Assembly (NCBI RefSeq): GCF_002307475.1 | Contig: NZ_NTMH01000003.1 | Location: 62,001-126,000, forward strand | Reading direction: 5' to 3' | DNA length: 64,000 nt | DNA from: Pantoea allii | Lineage (GTDB): Bacteria > Pseudomonadota > Gammaproteobacteria > Enterobacterales > Enterobacteriaceae | In this document: piece after piece, positions 55,761-64,000 of the stretch | Numbering within the stretch: the stretch's first letter is position 1 | Layout of the letters: the number at the start of each line of letters is the position of its first letter | Translations under genes and position numbers: made by a program | Notes under the pieces: generated by a model | The model's input: only the letters and a program-made list of their open reading frames with translations | What the model was told of the DNA's origin: nothing | Database searches by the model: none

Positions 55761-57819
55761 GGCGCACCTCCTTACGCAATTCCACATCTGACTCATGCGT
55801 GGTAGGCACGTTGCTGCTTAGCGCACGGCGAATCACAAAGAAGGCGGCAATCAGCATCGTGACGGCAACCAGCATAAAGAACCCGCACAGGGCAGCATTA
55901 ATCTGGTTACTGAATACGATGGTTTGCATATCGGCCACGGTTTTAGCTGGCGCGATGATAACGCCTTCATCCAGACCTTTTCGGAATTTATTGGCTTGAG
56001 CAAGGAAACCAATTGACGGTTTTTCGTGAAAAATCTTTTGCCATCCCGCTGTCATCGAGGTAATAAACAGCCAGATGGTGGGCAGAATCGTCACCCATGC
56101 ATAGCGCTGCTTTTTCATCTTGAACAGCACCACCGTGCCCAGGATTAGCGCCATAGAGGCCAGCATCTGGTTACCAATCCCAAACAGTGGCCACAAGGTG
56201 TTGATACCGCCCAGTGGATCGATAACGCCCTGATAAACGAAGAAACCCCAGCCGGCGACGGCGACGGTGGTCCCTGACATATTGCCCAGCCATGAACGGT
56301 TGTTCGCCATAGACGGCACGACCGTGCCAACCAGATCCTGCACCATAAAGCGGCAGGCGCGGGTACCGGCATCCACGGCGGTCAAAATAAACAGGGCTTC
56401 AAATAAGATGGCGAAGTGGTACCAGAAGGCCATCATGGCGCGGCTGTTAAACACCTCAGTAATGATATGTGCCATGCCGACTGCAAAGGTCGGCGCACCC
56501 CCGGCACGTGACAGGATGGAGGCTTCGCCCACATCCCGGGCGATACCGCTTAACATCTCAGGCGTGACCACAAATCCCCAGCCATTAATCACCTGAGAGG
56601 CATTTTCTACCGTAGTACCAATCAGTGCCGCGGGCGAGTTCATCGCAAAGTACACACCCGGGTCCAGTACCGAGGCGCAAATCAGCGCCATGATGGCCAC
56701 GAACGACTCCATCAGCATGGCACCGTAACCAATAAAACGAATATGGCTTTCGCGCTCAATCAGCTTAGGTGTGGTTCCGCTGGATACCAGCGCATGGAAG
56801 CCGGAGATAGCGCCACAGGCAATAGTGATAAACAGGAACGGGAACAGGGCGCCAGAGAAGACCGGCCCCGAGCCGTCAATAAATCGTGTCACCGCAGGCA
56901 TTTTCATTTCTGGCATGGCAAAGACGATGCCCACAGCCAGCCCGACAATGACGCCGATTTTCAGAAAGGTAGAAAGGTAATCCCTCGGGGCCAGCAGCAG
57001 CCAGACCGGTAACACTGAGGCGATAAAACCATAGATGACCAGCACCCAGGTCAGCGAGGTGCCTTTCAGCGTAAAGAACGGGCCCCAGTAAGGATGCTGT
57101 GCGACATCACCACCGTAAATAATGGCCGCCATCATCAGCACAAAGCCGATCAACGAGACTTCGGCGATTTTTCCCGGGCGCAGAAAGCGCATATAGATGC
57201 CCATAAACAGCGCAATCGGAATGGTCGCCGCGATGGTAAACAGTCCCCACGGACTGTTCGCCAGGGCTTTCACCACCACCAGCGCCAGCGCAGAGAGAAT
57301 AATGATCATCACGCCCAGCGCACCCAGCATAGTAATCACACCGGCAAAAGCGCCCAGCTCCTGACGCGCCATTTCGCCTAACGAACGGCCATCACGTCGC
57401 GTAGAGATAAACAGAATCAGGAAATCCTGAACGGCGCCCGCCATCATCACCCCGATCAGAATCCAGATAGTGCCAGGCAGAAAACCCATCTGTGCCGCCA
57501 GAATCGGGCCGACCAGCGGGCCAGCACCGGCGATAGCCGCAAAGTGGTGACCAAACAGCACCCACTTATTGGTGGGAACATAGTCAAGACCATCGCTGAG
57601 GCGCTCAGCTGGCGTCAGACGGCGGTCGTCCAGTTCAAAAATATTGCGGGCGATAAACAGGCTGTAAAAACGATAAGCGATGCTGTAAAAGGCAACTGCG
57701 GCAACCACCAGCCAGACTGCGTTGACGTGCTCGCCGCGGTTAAGCGCCAGCATCGCGAACGCACCCGCGCCAATTAACGCCACTGCTAACCAAAGCACGC
57801 CGTTTTTGACGTTCTTCAT
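55753..57819 (-). CDS. cstA: CstA-family peptide/pyruvate transporter
   Basis: A 688-aa inner-membrane carrier with about 18 hydrophobic helices. Its signature stretches VLFGHHFAAIAGAGPLVGP and FHALVSSGTTPKL are present. It resembles E. coli CstA (peptide and pyruvate uptake in carbon starvation) more than BtsT. AAGGAG precedes the ATG. In E. coli cstA is elsewhere, near ent genes; here it sits between rpfR and rnb, co-transcribed with the YbdD-like gene. Confidence 0.9.
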   Translation of the reverse strand: MKNVKNGVLWLAVALIGAGAFAMLALNRGEHVNAVWLVVAAVAFYSIAYRFYSLFIARNIFELDDRRLTPAERLSDGLDYVPTNKWVLFGHHFAAIAGAGPLVGPILAAQMGFLPGTIWILIGVMMAGAVQDFLILFISTRRDGRSLGEMARQELGAFAGVITMLGALGVMIIILSALALVVVKALANSPWGLFTIAATIPIALFMGIYMRFLRPGKIAEVSLIGFVLMMAAIIYGGDVAQHPYWGPFFTLKGTSLTWVLVIYGFIASVLPVWLLLAPRDYLSTFLKIGVIVGLAVGIVFAMPEMKMPAVTRFIDGSGPVFSGALFPFLFITIACGAISGFHALVSSGTTPKLIERESHIRFIGYGAMLMESFVAIMALICASVLDPGVYFAMNSPAALIGTTVENASQVINGWGFVVTPEMLSGIARDVGEASILSRAGGAPTFAVGMAHIITEVFNSRAMMAFWYHFAILFEALFILTAVDAGTRACRFMVQDLVGTVVPSMANNRSWLGNMSGTTVAVAGWGFFVYQGVIDPLGGINTLWPLFGIGNQMLASMALILGTVVLFKMKKQRYAWVTILPTIWLFITSMTAGWQKIFHEKPSIGFLAQANKFRKGLDEGVIIAPAKTVADMQTIVFSNQINAALCGFFMLVAVTMLIAAFFVIRRALSSNVPTTHESDVELRKEVRHV

Positions 57820-58010
57820 AACTCACTCCTTGTAGAGACCGAATGGAAGGCGATCGAAGACAACGAGCTAACGTTAATGTAATGGAATGTAAGTGGAAGT
57901 TAATAAAGATAAAACTGTGAAGCGCGGAGCAAATTTAGCACGCACATGCAGAGGGAAGGCGAGGTGGAATGTGTCGGCGGGACAGACAAGGCTGTCCCAC
58001 CGGTTTAGTC

Positions 58011-59945
58011 TCAGGCTGCGGGGCGTGCAACGACGCTGCGCGTTTCCATGCGGACTTCAGCAATGGTCACGTCAATCACGTCGGATACGCGGTAAACCAC
58101 GTCACCTTTAATCTGTACTGTACCGCTTTCCTGGCTGCAAACCAGTTCGTCACGCACAGCATGCAGGAACGGCGCTGGAATGAACGCCACGGCACCATTT
58201 TCCAGCAGGCGGACGCGCATGCCACCACGAGAAACATCGATGATTTCCGCGCTGAACTTACGATCCGTAGCCGCAAAGGGCGACAGGTAACGGGCATAGA
58301 GCCAGTCGCCCACGTCACGCTCTGCCATGCGGTTAAGACGACGACGTTCACTCATGGTGACCGTCAGCGCATCATCCGGACGACCGATTTGCTCACCGCG
58401 CACGATGGCCTTCAGCAGACGATGGTTGATCATGTCGCCAAACTTACGGATCGGGGAGGTCCAGGTGGCGTAAGCGTCCAGCCCCAGGCCAAAGTGCGGG
58501 CCCGGTTCGGTGGTGATCTCCGCATAGGTCTGGAAACGACGAATACGGCTGTCGAGGAACTGAGTAGGCTGTGCATCCAGTTCACGGCGCAGTACGCGGA
58601 ACCCCTCCAGCGTGGTGATAGCCTGCGGATCGGCGGTAATGCCGTGAGTCGCCAGCACAGCGGCGGCCTGCTCGGCATTCGCCGTATCGAAACCCGCGTG
58701 AACGTTGTAGATACCAAAGCCCAGCTTTTCGCGCAGCACATTGGCGGCACAGATGTTCGCCAGGATCATGGCTTCCTCAACAATCCGGTTCGCGATACGA
58801 CGCGGTTCGGCGATGATTTCCAGCACTTCCCCTTTTTCGCCCAGCAGAAAACGGTAGTCAGGACGATCTTTAAACACCAGCGCATGGTTTTGACGCCATT
58901 CAGCACGGGACTGACACAAGCGATGCAGCAGGCGAATCTGGTTAGCGATAGCCTCGTTTTGCGGTTGCCATTCGCCACTGTTTTCCAGCCAGTCGGAAAC
59001 CTCGTCGTACACCAGTTTGGCTTTTGACTCGATCCAGGCTGCAAAGAACTGAACATCGTCAGCCAGGCTACCATCCTGAGCAACGGTCACGCGGCACGCC
59101 AGAACCGGACGACGCACGTCAGGGCGCAGCGAGCAGACATCGTCTGACAGCTCGCGGGGCAGCATCGGGATATTAAAGCCCGGCAGATAGTTCGTGAACG
59201 CACGTTGCGCCGCCAGCTTATCCAGCTCGCTACCTTCTGCGACATAGGCAGTGGGATCGGCAATGGCGATGGTCAGACGCAGTGCGCCATCGTCCAGTGC
59301 TTCGGCATACAGCGCATCGTCCATATCTTCAGTGCTGGCGCTGTCGATAGTCACGAAATCCAGGGCGGTCAGATCTTCACGCGTCAGGTTTTCGTCCAGC
59401 ATGTCGCCAAAGCCGATTTCTGGCGCTTCACGCTCCAGATTATGACGTGACAGTGTCACCCACCATGGGGCGAGGTGGTCGTCGGCTTTGACAATGAATT
59501 CGGTGAGTTCGGCATAAAAGCCACGGTCGCCTTTCAACGGATGACGACGCATTTCAGCGACGGCCCAGTCGCCATTCTGGAAATCATGGGTCAGTCCGCG
59601 CACCGGACGACACTGAATGGCCTCTTTCAGCAGCGGATGATCGGGCACGATAGAAAGACGGTCGTCTTTTTTCTGCACGCGGCCAACAAAGCGGCCCAGA
59701 AAAGGCTCAACCAACGTTTCTGGCTCTGCGCTTTCACGATCTTTATCGCTGTGGATGACGGCAACAATGCGGTCGCCATGCATCACTTTTTTCATCTGCG
59801 GCGGCGGGATGAAATAACTTTTTTGTGCATCGACTTCCAGAAAGCCGAATCCCTTTTCGGTGCCTTTTACAACGCCTTCTGCACGCGGCGTTTGCGAATG
59901 AAGCTTCTCTTTAAGCTGCGCAAGCAGCGGATTATCCTGGAACAT
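58011..59945 (-). CDS. rnb: Exoribonuclease II
   Basis: A 644-aa 3'-5' hydrolytic exoribonuclease, same length as E. coli RNase II. Two cold-shock domains lie in the first 180 residues. The catalytic RNB domain has Asp201, Asp207, Asp209 and Asp210 in [10 protein letters not shown], and the S1 domain at the end includes [20 protein letters not shown]. It degrades mRNA tails and trims transcripts. The ATG at 59945 gives MFQDNPLL; the 23-residue extension is not used. Confidence 0.96.
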   Translation of the reverse strand: MFQDNPLLAQLKEKLHSQTPRAEGVVKGTEKGFGFLEVDAQKSYFIPPPQMKKVMHGDRIVAVIHSDKDRESAEPETLVEPFLGRFVGRVQKKDDRLSIVPDHPLLKEAIQCRPVRGLTHDFQNGDWAVAEMRRHPLKGDRGFYAELTEFIVKADDHLAPWWVTLSRHNLEREAPEIGFGDMLDENLTREDLTALDFVTIDSASTEDMDDALYAEALDDGALRLTIAIADPTAYVAEGSELDKLAAQRAFTNYLPGFNIPMLPRELSDDVCSLRPDVRRPVLACRVTVAQDGSLADDVQFFAAWIESKAKLVYDEVSDWLENSGEWQPQNEAIANQIRLLHRLCQSRAEWRQNHALVFKDRPDYRFLLGEKGEVLEIIAEPRRIANRIVEEAMILANICAANVLREKLGFGIYNVHAGFDTANAEQAAAVLATHGITADPQAITTLEGFRVLRRELDAQPTQFLDSRIRRFQTYAEITTEPGPHFGLGLDAYATWTSPIRKFGDMINHRLLKAIVRGEQIGRPDDALTVTMSERRRLNRMAERDVGDWLYARYLSPFAATDRKFSAEIIDVSRGGMRVRLLENGAVAFIPAPFLHAVRDELVCSQESGTVQIKGDVVYRVSDVIDVTIAEVRMETRSVVARPAA

Positions 59946-60010
59946 GATTTTTACGTTTCGTGGCCTAATAGCGGCTGACAGTTTTACGCGAATCGGGGTC
60001 TCGCGGCAAG

Positions 60011-60040
60011 GCAAAAAGCCGGACGAACCGGCTTTTTGCC
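60011..60040 (-). terminator. Terminator after the YdeP-like gene
   Basis: Perfect long inverted repeat GCAAAAAGCCGG/CCGGCTTTTTGC with an internal T-run, located downstream of the oxidoreductase and upstream of rnb. Confidence 0.8.
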
Positions 60041-60056
60041 TGGAGAAAAGCCTGAA

Positions 60057-62363
60057 TCAGGCGATTCGTTGGGTGGTCAACGCCTGCGACAATTCCAGCT
60101 TAACCGGCACCGATTTCGAGGTCGGTGTGCCGCTGATATCGCCATAGCTGTTTAACGGGACCAGCGGGTTTGTTTCAGGATAGTAGGCCGCCAGATTGCC
60201 ACGCGGAATGTTGTAAGGCACCAGTTTGAAGCCGCTCACGCGACGGGTGATGCCATCATTCCACAGGGTTTCAATATCCACATTCTGGCCTTCACTAAAC
60301 CCTAACTCAGCCATGTCGTCGGGGTTAATAAAGACGACTTCACGCTGGCCGTACACGCCGCGATAACGATCGTCGAGACCGTAAATCGTGGTGTTGTACT
60401 GGTCATGCGAGCGCAGGGTTTGCAGCGTGAAAGGCACTTCCTGATCAAGCTTCGGAAACAGCGACTCGGGCAGCGCTGCCGGGTTAAACTCGGCCTTACC
60501 GGTCGGCGTATTAAAACGCAGCTCTGCCGCGGCATTGCCAAGATAGAAGCCACCAGGCTGATCGCATTTGGTATTGAAGTCGGCAAAACCGGGAATGGTT
60601 GCCGCAATATGATTGCGAATCAGGTTGTAATCAGCCGCCAGATCTAACCACTTCACCTTGTCATCACCGAGAACCGCATGGGCAATACTGGCAACAATCG
60701 ACGTTTCAGAACGCTGTGTTTCTGCCAGAGGAATACCGACACCTTCTGACGCATGCACCATGCTGAACGAATCTTCCACGGTAATGAACTGGTTACCTGT
60801 CGCCTGCAAATCGCGTTCGGTACGACCCAATGTCGGCAGGATCAACCCTTCATGACCCGGCACCAGATGGCTACGGTTGAGCTTGGTGCTGATGTGCACA
60901 GTCAGACCACAGCGTGATAAAGCTTCTTCAGTACGCGGAGAATCCGGTGCTGCGGCGGCCAGATTACCGCCCAGGGCGATAAGAACCTTAATTTCATCAC
61001 GCAGCATCGCGTTCAGGGCTTCAACGGTGTTATGGCCTGCCGCACGCGGAGGCTCAAAGTCAAAGTGCTGACCCAGCGCATCCAGGAAAGGTTTGGACGG
61101 CTTTTCATCAATGCCCATGGTGCGGTTACCCTGAACGTTACTGTGACCACGCACAGGACAGAGGCCGGCCCCTTTTTTACCTAACTGACCAAACAGCAGC
61201 TGGAGGTTGGTGATTTCACGCACCGTATCAACCGAATGCTTGTGCTGCGTAATGCCCATTGCCCAGGTGCAGATCACCCGATCGGCGCTCTGATAGATCG
61301 CTGCCGCTTCGCGGATTTGTGCTTCTGTCAGGCCCGACTGCGCCACAATCTGCATCCAGTCTGTGTTATCTACGGCGTCGAAGTACGCCTCAACGCCGTG
61401 CGTTTTGGCGTTCAGGAAGGCCTGATCGAATAAGCCGCTTTCGCCCGCTGCAATACGCGCGCGATGGGTTTCCAGCAGGGCTTTCACCATGCCGCGCACG
61501 GCCGCCATATCACCGCCAAGATGGGGTTGATAATAGGCAGAACTGATGGTGCCCGCTTTGGAGGTGACAATTTCGAGCGGCTTTTGCGGATCGGCAAAAC
61601 GCTCCAGACCGCGCTCACGTAGCGTGTTAAAGGTAACGATTTTAGCACCATGGTCGGCCGCGTGACGCAGGCTGTGCAGCATGCGTGGGTGGTTAGTGCC
61701 TGGGTTTTGCCCAAAGACAAAAATGGCATCGGCATGATCAAAATCGTCAAGACGAATGGTGCCTTTACCCACGCCGATGCTGCGTTTCAGCCCAGCACCG
61801 CTGGCCTCGTGACACATATTGGAGCAGTCCGGGAAGTTATTGGTGCCTGACATGCGGCCAAACAGTTGATAAAGCCAGGAGGCTTCATTACTGGCGCGAC
61901 CCGAGGTGTAAAGCTCCATCTGATCCGGATTATCCATCGCCTTAATGTGTTTCGCGATGAGCGCATAAGCGTCATCCCAACTGATGGGTTCGTAATGGTC
62001 GCTTTCAGCGTTGTAGCGTAACGGATGCGTCAGACGGCCCTGATATTCCAGGAAGTAGTCACTTTGCGCATACAGGGTCGTAACGCTGTGTTTCGCGAAA
62101 AAGTCGGTATCGACCACGCGGCGCGTCGCTTCCCAGGTCACGGCTTTCGCCCCGTTTTCGCAAAAGCTAAATGTACTTTTATTGTCATCACCCCAGGCGC
62201 AGCCTGGGCAGTCGAAGCCACGAGCTTTGTTCATGCGCATTAAATTGCGCAGATTTTTCAGGGCAGCTTTACTGTCGAAAACAAAACGTGTGGTAGCTTC
62301 CAGTGAACCCCAGCCGCCCGCTGCGGCACGGTATGGTTTAATTTGACGCTTGAATTTCATCAT
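60057..62363 (-). CDS. ydeP: FdhF/YdeP family molybdopterin oxidoreductase
   Basis: A 768-aa member of the formate dehydrogenase H-like family, close to E. coli YdeP (759 aa). The N-terminal GFDCPGCAW cysteines are shared with YdeP. The active-site region FPDCSNMCHEASG has cysteine where formate dehydrogenase H has selenocysteine. Molybdenum cofactor segments GQNPGTNHPRM and RGHSNVQGNRTMG are conserved. In E. coli YdeP contributes to acid resistance; its substrate is unknown. It lacks a nearby electron-transfer partner gene. Confidence 0.88.
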   Translation of the reverse strand: MMKFKRQIKPYRAAAGGWGSLEATTRFVFDSKAALKNLRNLMRMNKARGFDCPGCAWGDDNKSTFSFCENGAKAVTWEATRRVVDTDFFAKHSVTTLYAQSDYFLEYQGRLTHPLRYNAESDHYEPISWDDAYALIAKHIKAMDNPDQMELYTSGRASNEASWLYQLFGRMSGTNNFPDCSNMCHEASGAGLKRSIGVGKGTIRLDDFDHADAIFVFGQNPGTNHPRMLHSLRHAADHGAKIVTFNTLRERGLERFADPQKPLEIVTSKAGTISSAYYQPHLGGDMAAVRGMVKALLETHRARIAAGESGLFDQAFLNAKTHGVEAYFDAVDNTDWMQIVAQSGLTEAQIREAAAIYQSADRVICTWAMGITQHKHSVDTVREITNLQLLFGQLGKKGAGLCPVRGHSNVQGNRTMGIDEKPSKPFLDALGQHFDFEPPRAAGHNTVEALNAMLRDEIKVLIALGGNLAAAAPDSPRTEEALSRCGLTVHISTKLNRSHLVPGHEGLILPTLGRTERDLQATGNQFITVEDSFSMVHASEGVGIPLAETQRSETSIVASIAHAVLGDDKVKWLDLAADYNLIRNHIAATIPGFADFNTKCDQPGGFYLGNAAAELRFNTPTGKAEFNPAALPESLFPKLDQEVPFTLQTLRSHDQYNTTIYGLDDRYRGVYGQREVVFINPDDMAELGFSEGQNVDIETLWNDGITRRVSGFKLVPYNIPRGNLAAYYPETNPLVPLNSYGDISGTPTSKSVPVKLELSQALTTQRIA

Positions 62364-62507
62364 AGGTGCAGGCTTATTTTTATGTTGGACGAATGTTGCA
62401 AGGATATATCCTGATGGTAAATATTAGTGTGCTATCGACGACAAAGCTTGTCTAATTGATTGGCTTAATGGTGCGATAGCTGGCGTTTATCGTGGTGGCG
62501 CGCCAAC

Positions 62508-62523
62508 TGTGATGATGTTCATG
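62508..62523 (+). promoter_or_regulatory. CRP-like site upstream of the PTS gene
   Basis: TGTGA-N6-TCATG, about 90 bases before the PTS start, with the consensus half TGTGA and the second half one base from TCACA at two positions. Catabolite control of a sugar permease is expected. Confidence 0.4.
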
Positions 62524-62611
62524 TTTTACCTTCTCGTAACCTCTCCATAACGGGTGTTATCGGCACATCGCGCTAATACTTGCTGTTTAAAACAGAAAAG
62601 GGCGCGACACC

Positions 62612-64000
62612 ATGAAACAACTCACCAGCCAGATCCATGCGTTTGGCAAGGCGTTGATGATGCCAATTTCGGTGATTGCAGCGGCCGGTATCTTTCTGGG
62701 GCTGGCGGCGGCAATGCAGAATCCTGCCGTCACCGGCGAAGCTTTCGCACACATGCAGGTTGCCCAGCTCATCATCGGGTTTATTCGTAAAGTGGCCGGC
62801 GCGCTGTTTGCTAATCTGCCGCTATTCTTTGCCGTCGCCAGCGCCATTGGACTGGCGAAAGCAGAAAAGCCTACCGCAGCCTTTGCCGCCGTTATCGGCT
62901 ATATCGCCATGAATGTCGGTATCAATGCCACGCTGGCGGCGAAGGGCATTACCGCAGCCACAACCACGCCGCAGGCGCTGCAACAGGCCGGGCTGGATCA
63001 GACCACAGCCATGATGACCTCGGCTGAGTACATTCAGATGCTGGGTATTTTTACCTACAATATGAGCGTACTGGGCGGTGTAATTGCCGGGCTGATCACC
63101 GTGATGCTGCATAACCGCTTCTATACGCAGCAGTTACCCACGGCGATCAGTTTCTTTGGCGGGCGTCGCTTTGTGCCGATTGTGACGGTGGTGTTCCTGC
63201 CGCTGATCGGCATCTTACTGGCGCTGGTCTGGCCGACCATTGGCGAAGGCATTGCCTGGGTGGGACAGATGATCGGCCGGAGCGGGCAGTACGGGGCATT
63301 TCTGTTGGGTGCTTCGGAACGCATTCTGATCCCCACGGGCCTGCATCACATCCTGAACGAAACCGTGCGTTTCACGCCCATTGGCGGCATGGCTATCGTG
63401 GACGGACAGACGATTGTCGGTGCGTTAAACATCTTTAATGCCTCGCTCACCCATCCCGGACTTATCCCGGACGCGACGCTTCGCACCGCCACCCAGTTCC
63501 TGGCTCAGGGAAAAATACCGGTCATGATGTTTGGTCTGCCTGCTGCTGCCCTGGCGATTTATCACACCGCGCGGCCTGAACACAAACAGCGCGTCAGGGC
63601 GCTGGTGATGGCTGGAGCACTGACGTCATTCACTACTGGCATCACCGAACCGCTGGAGTTTTGCTTTATCTTCGTTTCGCCGGTGCTCTACCTGCTGCAT
63701 GCATTTTTAACCGGCCTGTCATTTATGCTGATGTCGATGCTGCATTTGATGATTGGAAATGTGCAGGGCGGTGTGATCGATCTGGTGGTCTTTGGCATGC
63801 TTGGCGGCAGTAAAACCCACTGGTGGTGGACGCTGGCGCTTGGGGTGATTTACGCCCCGGTTTATTACTATTCTTTCCGCTTTATTATTACGCGTATGCA
63901 TGTCGAAACGCCGGGACGTGAAACGGATGATGAAAAACCACAGCTGGTTGAAGGCAGCGAGCGCACCAACGTGATCATCAGTGGTCTGGGTGGCGCAGCC
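62612..64000 (+). CDS. Glucose/maltose-family PTS permease EIIC (MalX/PtsG-like), 3' end outside window
   Basis: A partial gene, open from the ATG at 62612 to the last base (463 codons). It is a glucose-superfamily EIIC membrane domain with about ten helices: LPLFFAVASAIGLAK, ISFFGGRRFVPIVTV, LIPTGLHHILNETVRF and GITEPLEFCFIFVSPVLY (the substrate and catalytic GITEPLEF loop). The C-terminal linker ITRMHVETPGRE leads towards a IIB domain that would lie beyond the window. It transports and phosphorylates a hexose or glucoside. It resembles MalX slightly more than PtsG. The sugar cannot be named. Confidence 0.85.
   Translation, partial: MKQLTSQIHAFGKALMMPISVIAAAGIFLGLAAAMQNPAVTGEAFAHMQVAQLIIGFIRKVAGALFANLPLFFAVASAIGLAKAEKPTAAFAAVIGYIAMNVGINATLAAKGITAATTTPQALQQAGLDQTTAMMTSAEYIQMLGIFTYNMSVLGGVIAGLITVMLHNRFYTQQLPTAISFFGGRRFVPIVTVVFLPLIGILLALVWPTIGEGIAWVGQMIGRSGQYGAFLLGASERILIPTGLHHILNETVRFTPIGGMAIVDGQTIVGALNIFNASLTHPGLIPDATLRTATQFLAQGKIPVMMFGLPAAALAIYHTARPEHKQRVRALVMAGALTSFTTGITEPLEFCFIFVSPVLYLLHAFLTGLSFMLMSMLHLMIGNVQGGVIDLVVFGMLGGSKTHWWWTLALGVIYAPVYYYSFRFIITRMHVETPGRETDDEKPQLVEGSERTNVIISGLGGAA

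Noticed and set aside
57969-59027. 352-codon open frame opposite rnb
   Set aside because: Antisense shadow caused by codon bias of rnb; RNase II homology on the other strand is unambiguous along the same bases.

Overview
The window is an ordinary chromosomal backbone segment of an enterobacterium (Enterobacterales). Gene order largely follows the E. coli hns-tdk-adhE-opp-cls-tonB-trp-rluB-btuR-sohB-topA-cysB-acnA-ribA-pgpB-lapAB-pyrF-osmB-rpfR/pdeR-rnb block. Several traits point away from E. coli and towards Erwiniaceae (Pantoea/Erwinia-like) or a near relative, which is inference from gene content only: trpG and trpD are separate genes, oppA is duplicated in tandem, an rpfF gene faces rpfR, and kch, yciQ and yciGFE are absent. 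I see no rRNA, tRNA, CRISPR array, prophage, integrase or insertion sequence.

Layout. 1-1.5 kb: end of ugd and a UDP-glucuronate 4-epimerase-like gene (UDP-uronic acid supply for surface polysaccharide). 1.5-7 kb: hns, tdk, adhE, ychE. 7-15 kb: the oligopeptide permease oppA-oppA-oppBCDF, preceded by what reads as two NtrC sites and a sigma-54 promoter. 15-22.4 kb: yciU, clsA, yciY, a 57-aa membrane protein, yciI, tonB, yciA, yciB, yciC, a YkgJ-like cysteine-cluster protein, ompW and a BON-domain lipoprotein. 22.4-29.2 kb: the complete trp operon trpL-E-G-D-C(F)-B-A with operator, leader peptide and attenuator. 29.3-35 kb: trpH, yciO, a trypsin-like lipoprotein, a 1.2-kb gene-poor stretch, rluB and a CitMHS citrate transporter. 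35.4-43.6 kb: btuR, yciK, sohB, yciN, topA, cysB and three very small genes (ymiA, yciX, a 27-aa membrane peptide). 43.7-51.1 kb: acnA, ribA, pgpB, lapA-lapB, pyrF-yciH, osmB. 51.4-60 kb: a lone araD, then rpfF and rpfR converging with a 4-bp gap, a ybdD-like gene, cstA and rnb. 60-64 kb: a YdeP-type molybdopterin oxidoreductase and the start of a glucose-family PTS permease that runs off the end.

The genes form several functional units: peptide import, apparently under nitrogen control; tryptophan synthesis under TrpR and attenuation; the DSF fatty-acid signal synthase with its c-di-GMP-degrading receptor; cell-envelope functions (clsA, yciB, yciC, pgpB, lapAB, tonB, ompW, osmB); and fermentation and central metabolism (adhE, acnA, cstA, araD). 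The least expected sequence features are the NtrC/sigma-54 architecture upstream of opp, three consecutive stem-loops between the two oppA genes, the abutting convergent rpfF/rpfR pair, a trypsin-like lipoprotein where E. coli has yciQ, and several unlisted small membrane peptides.
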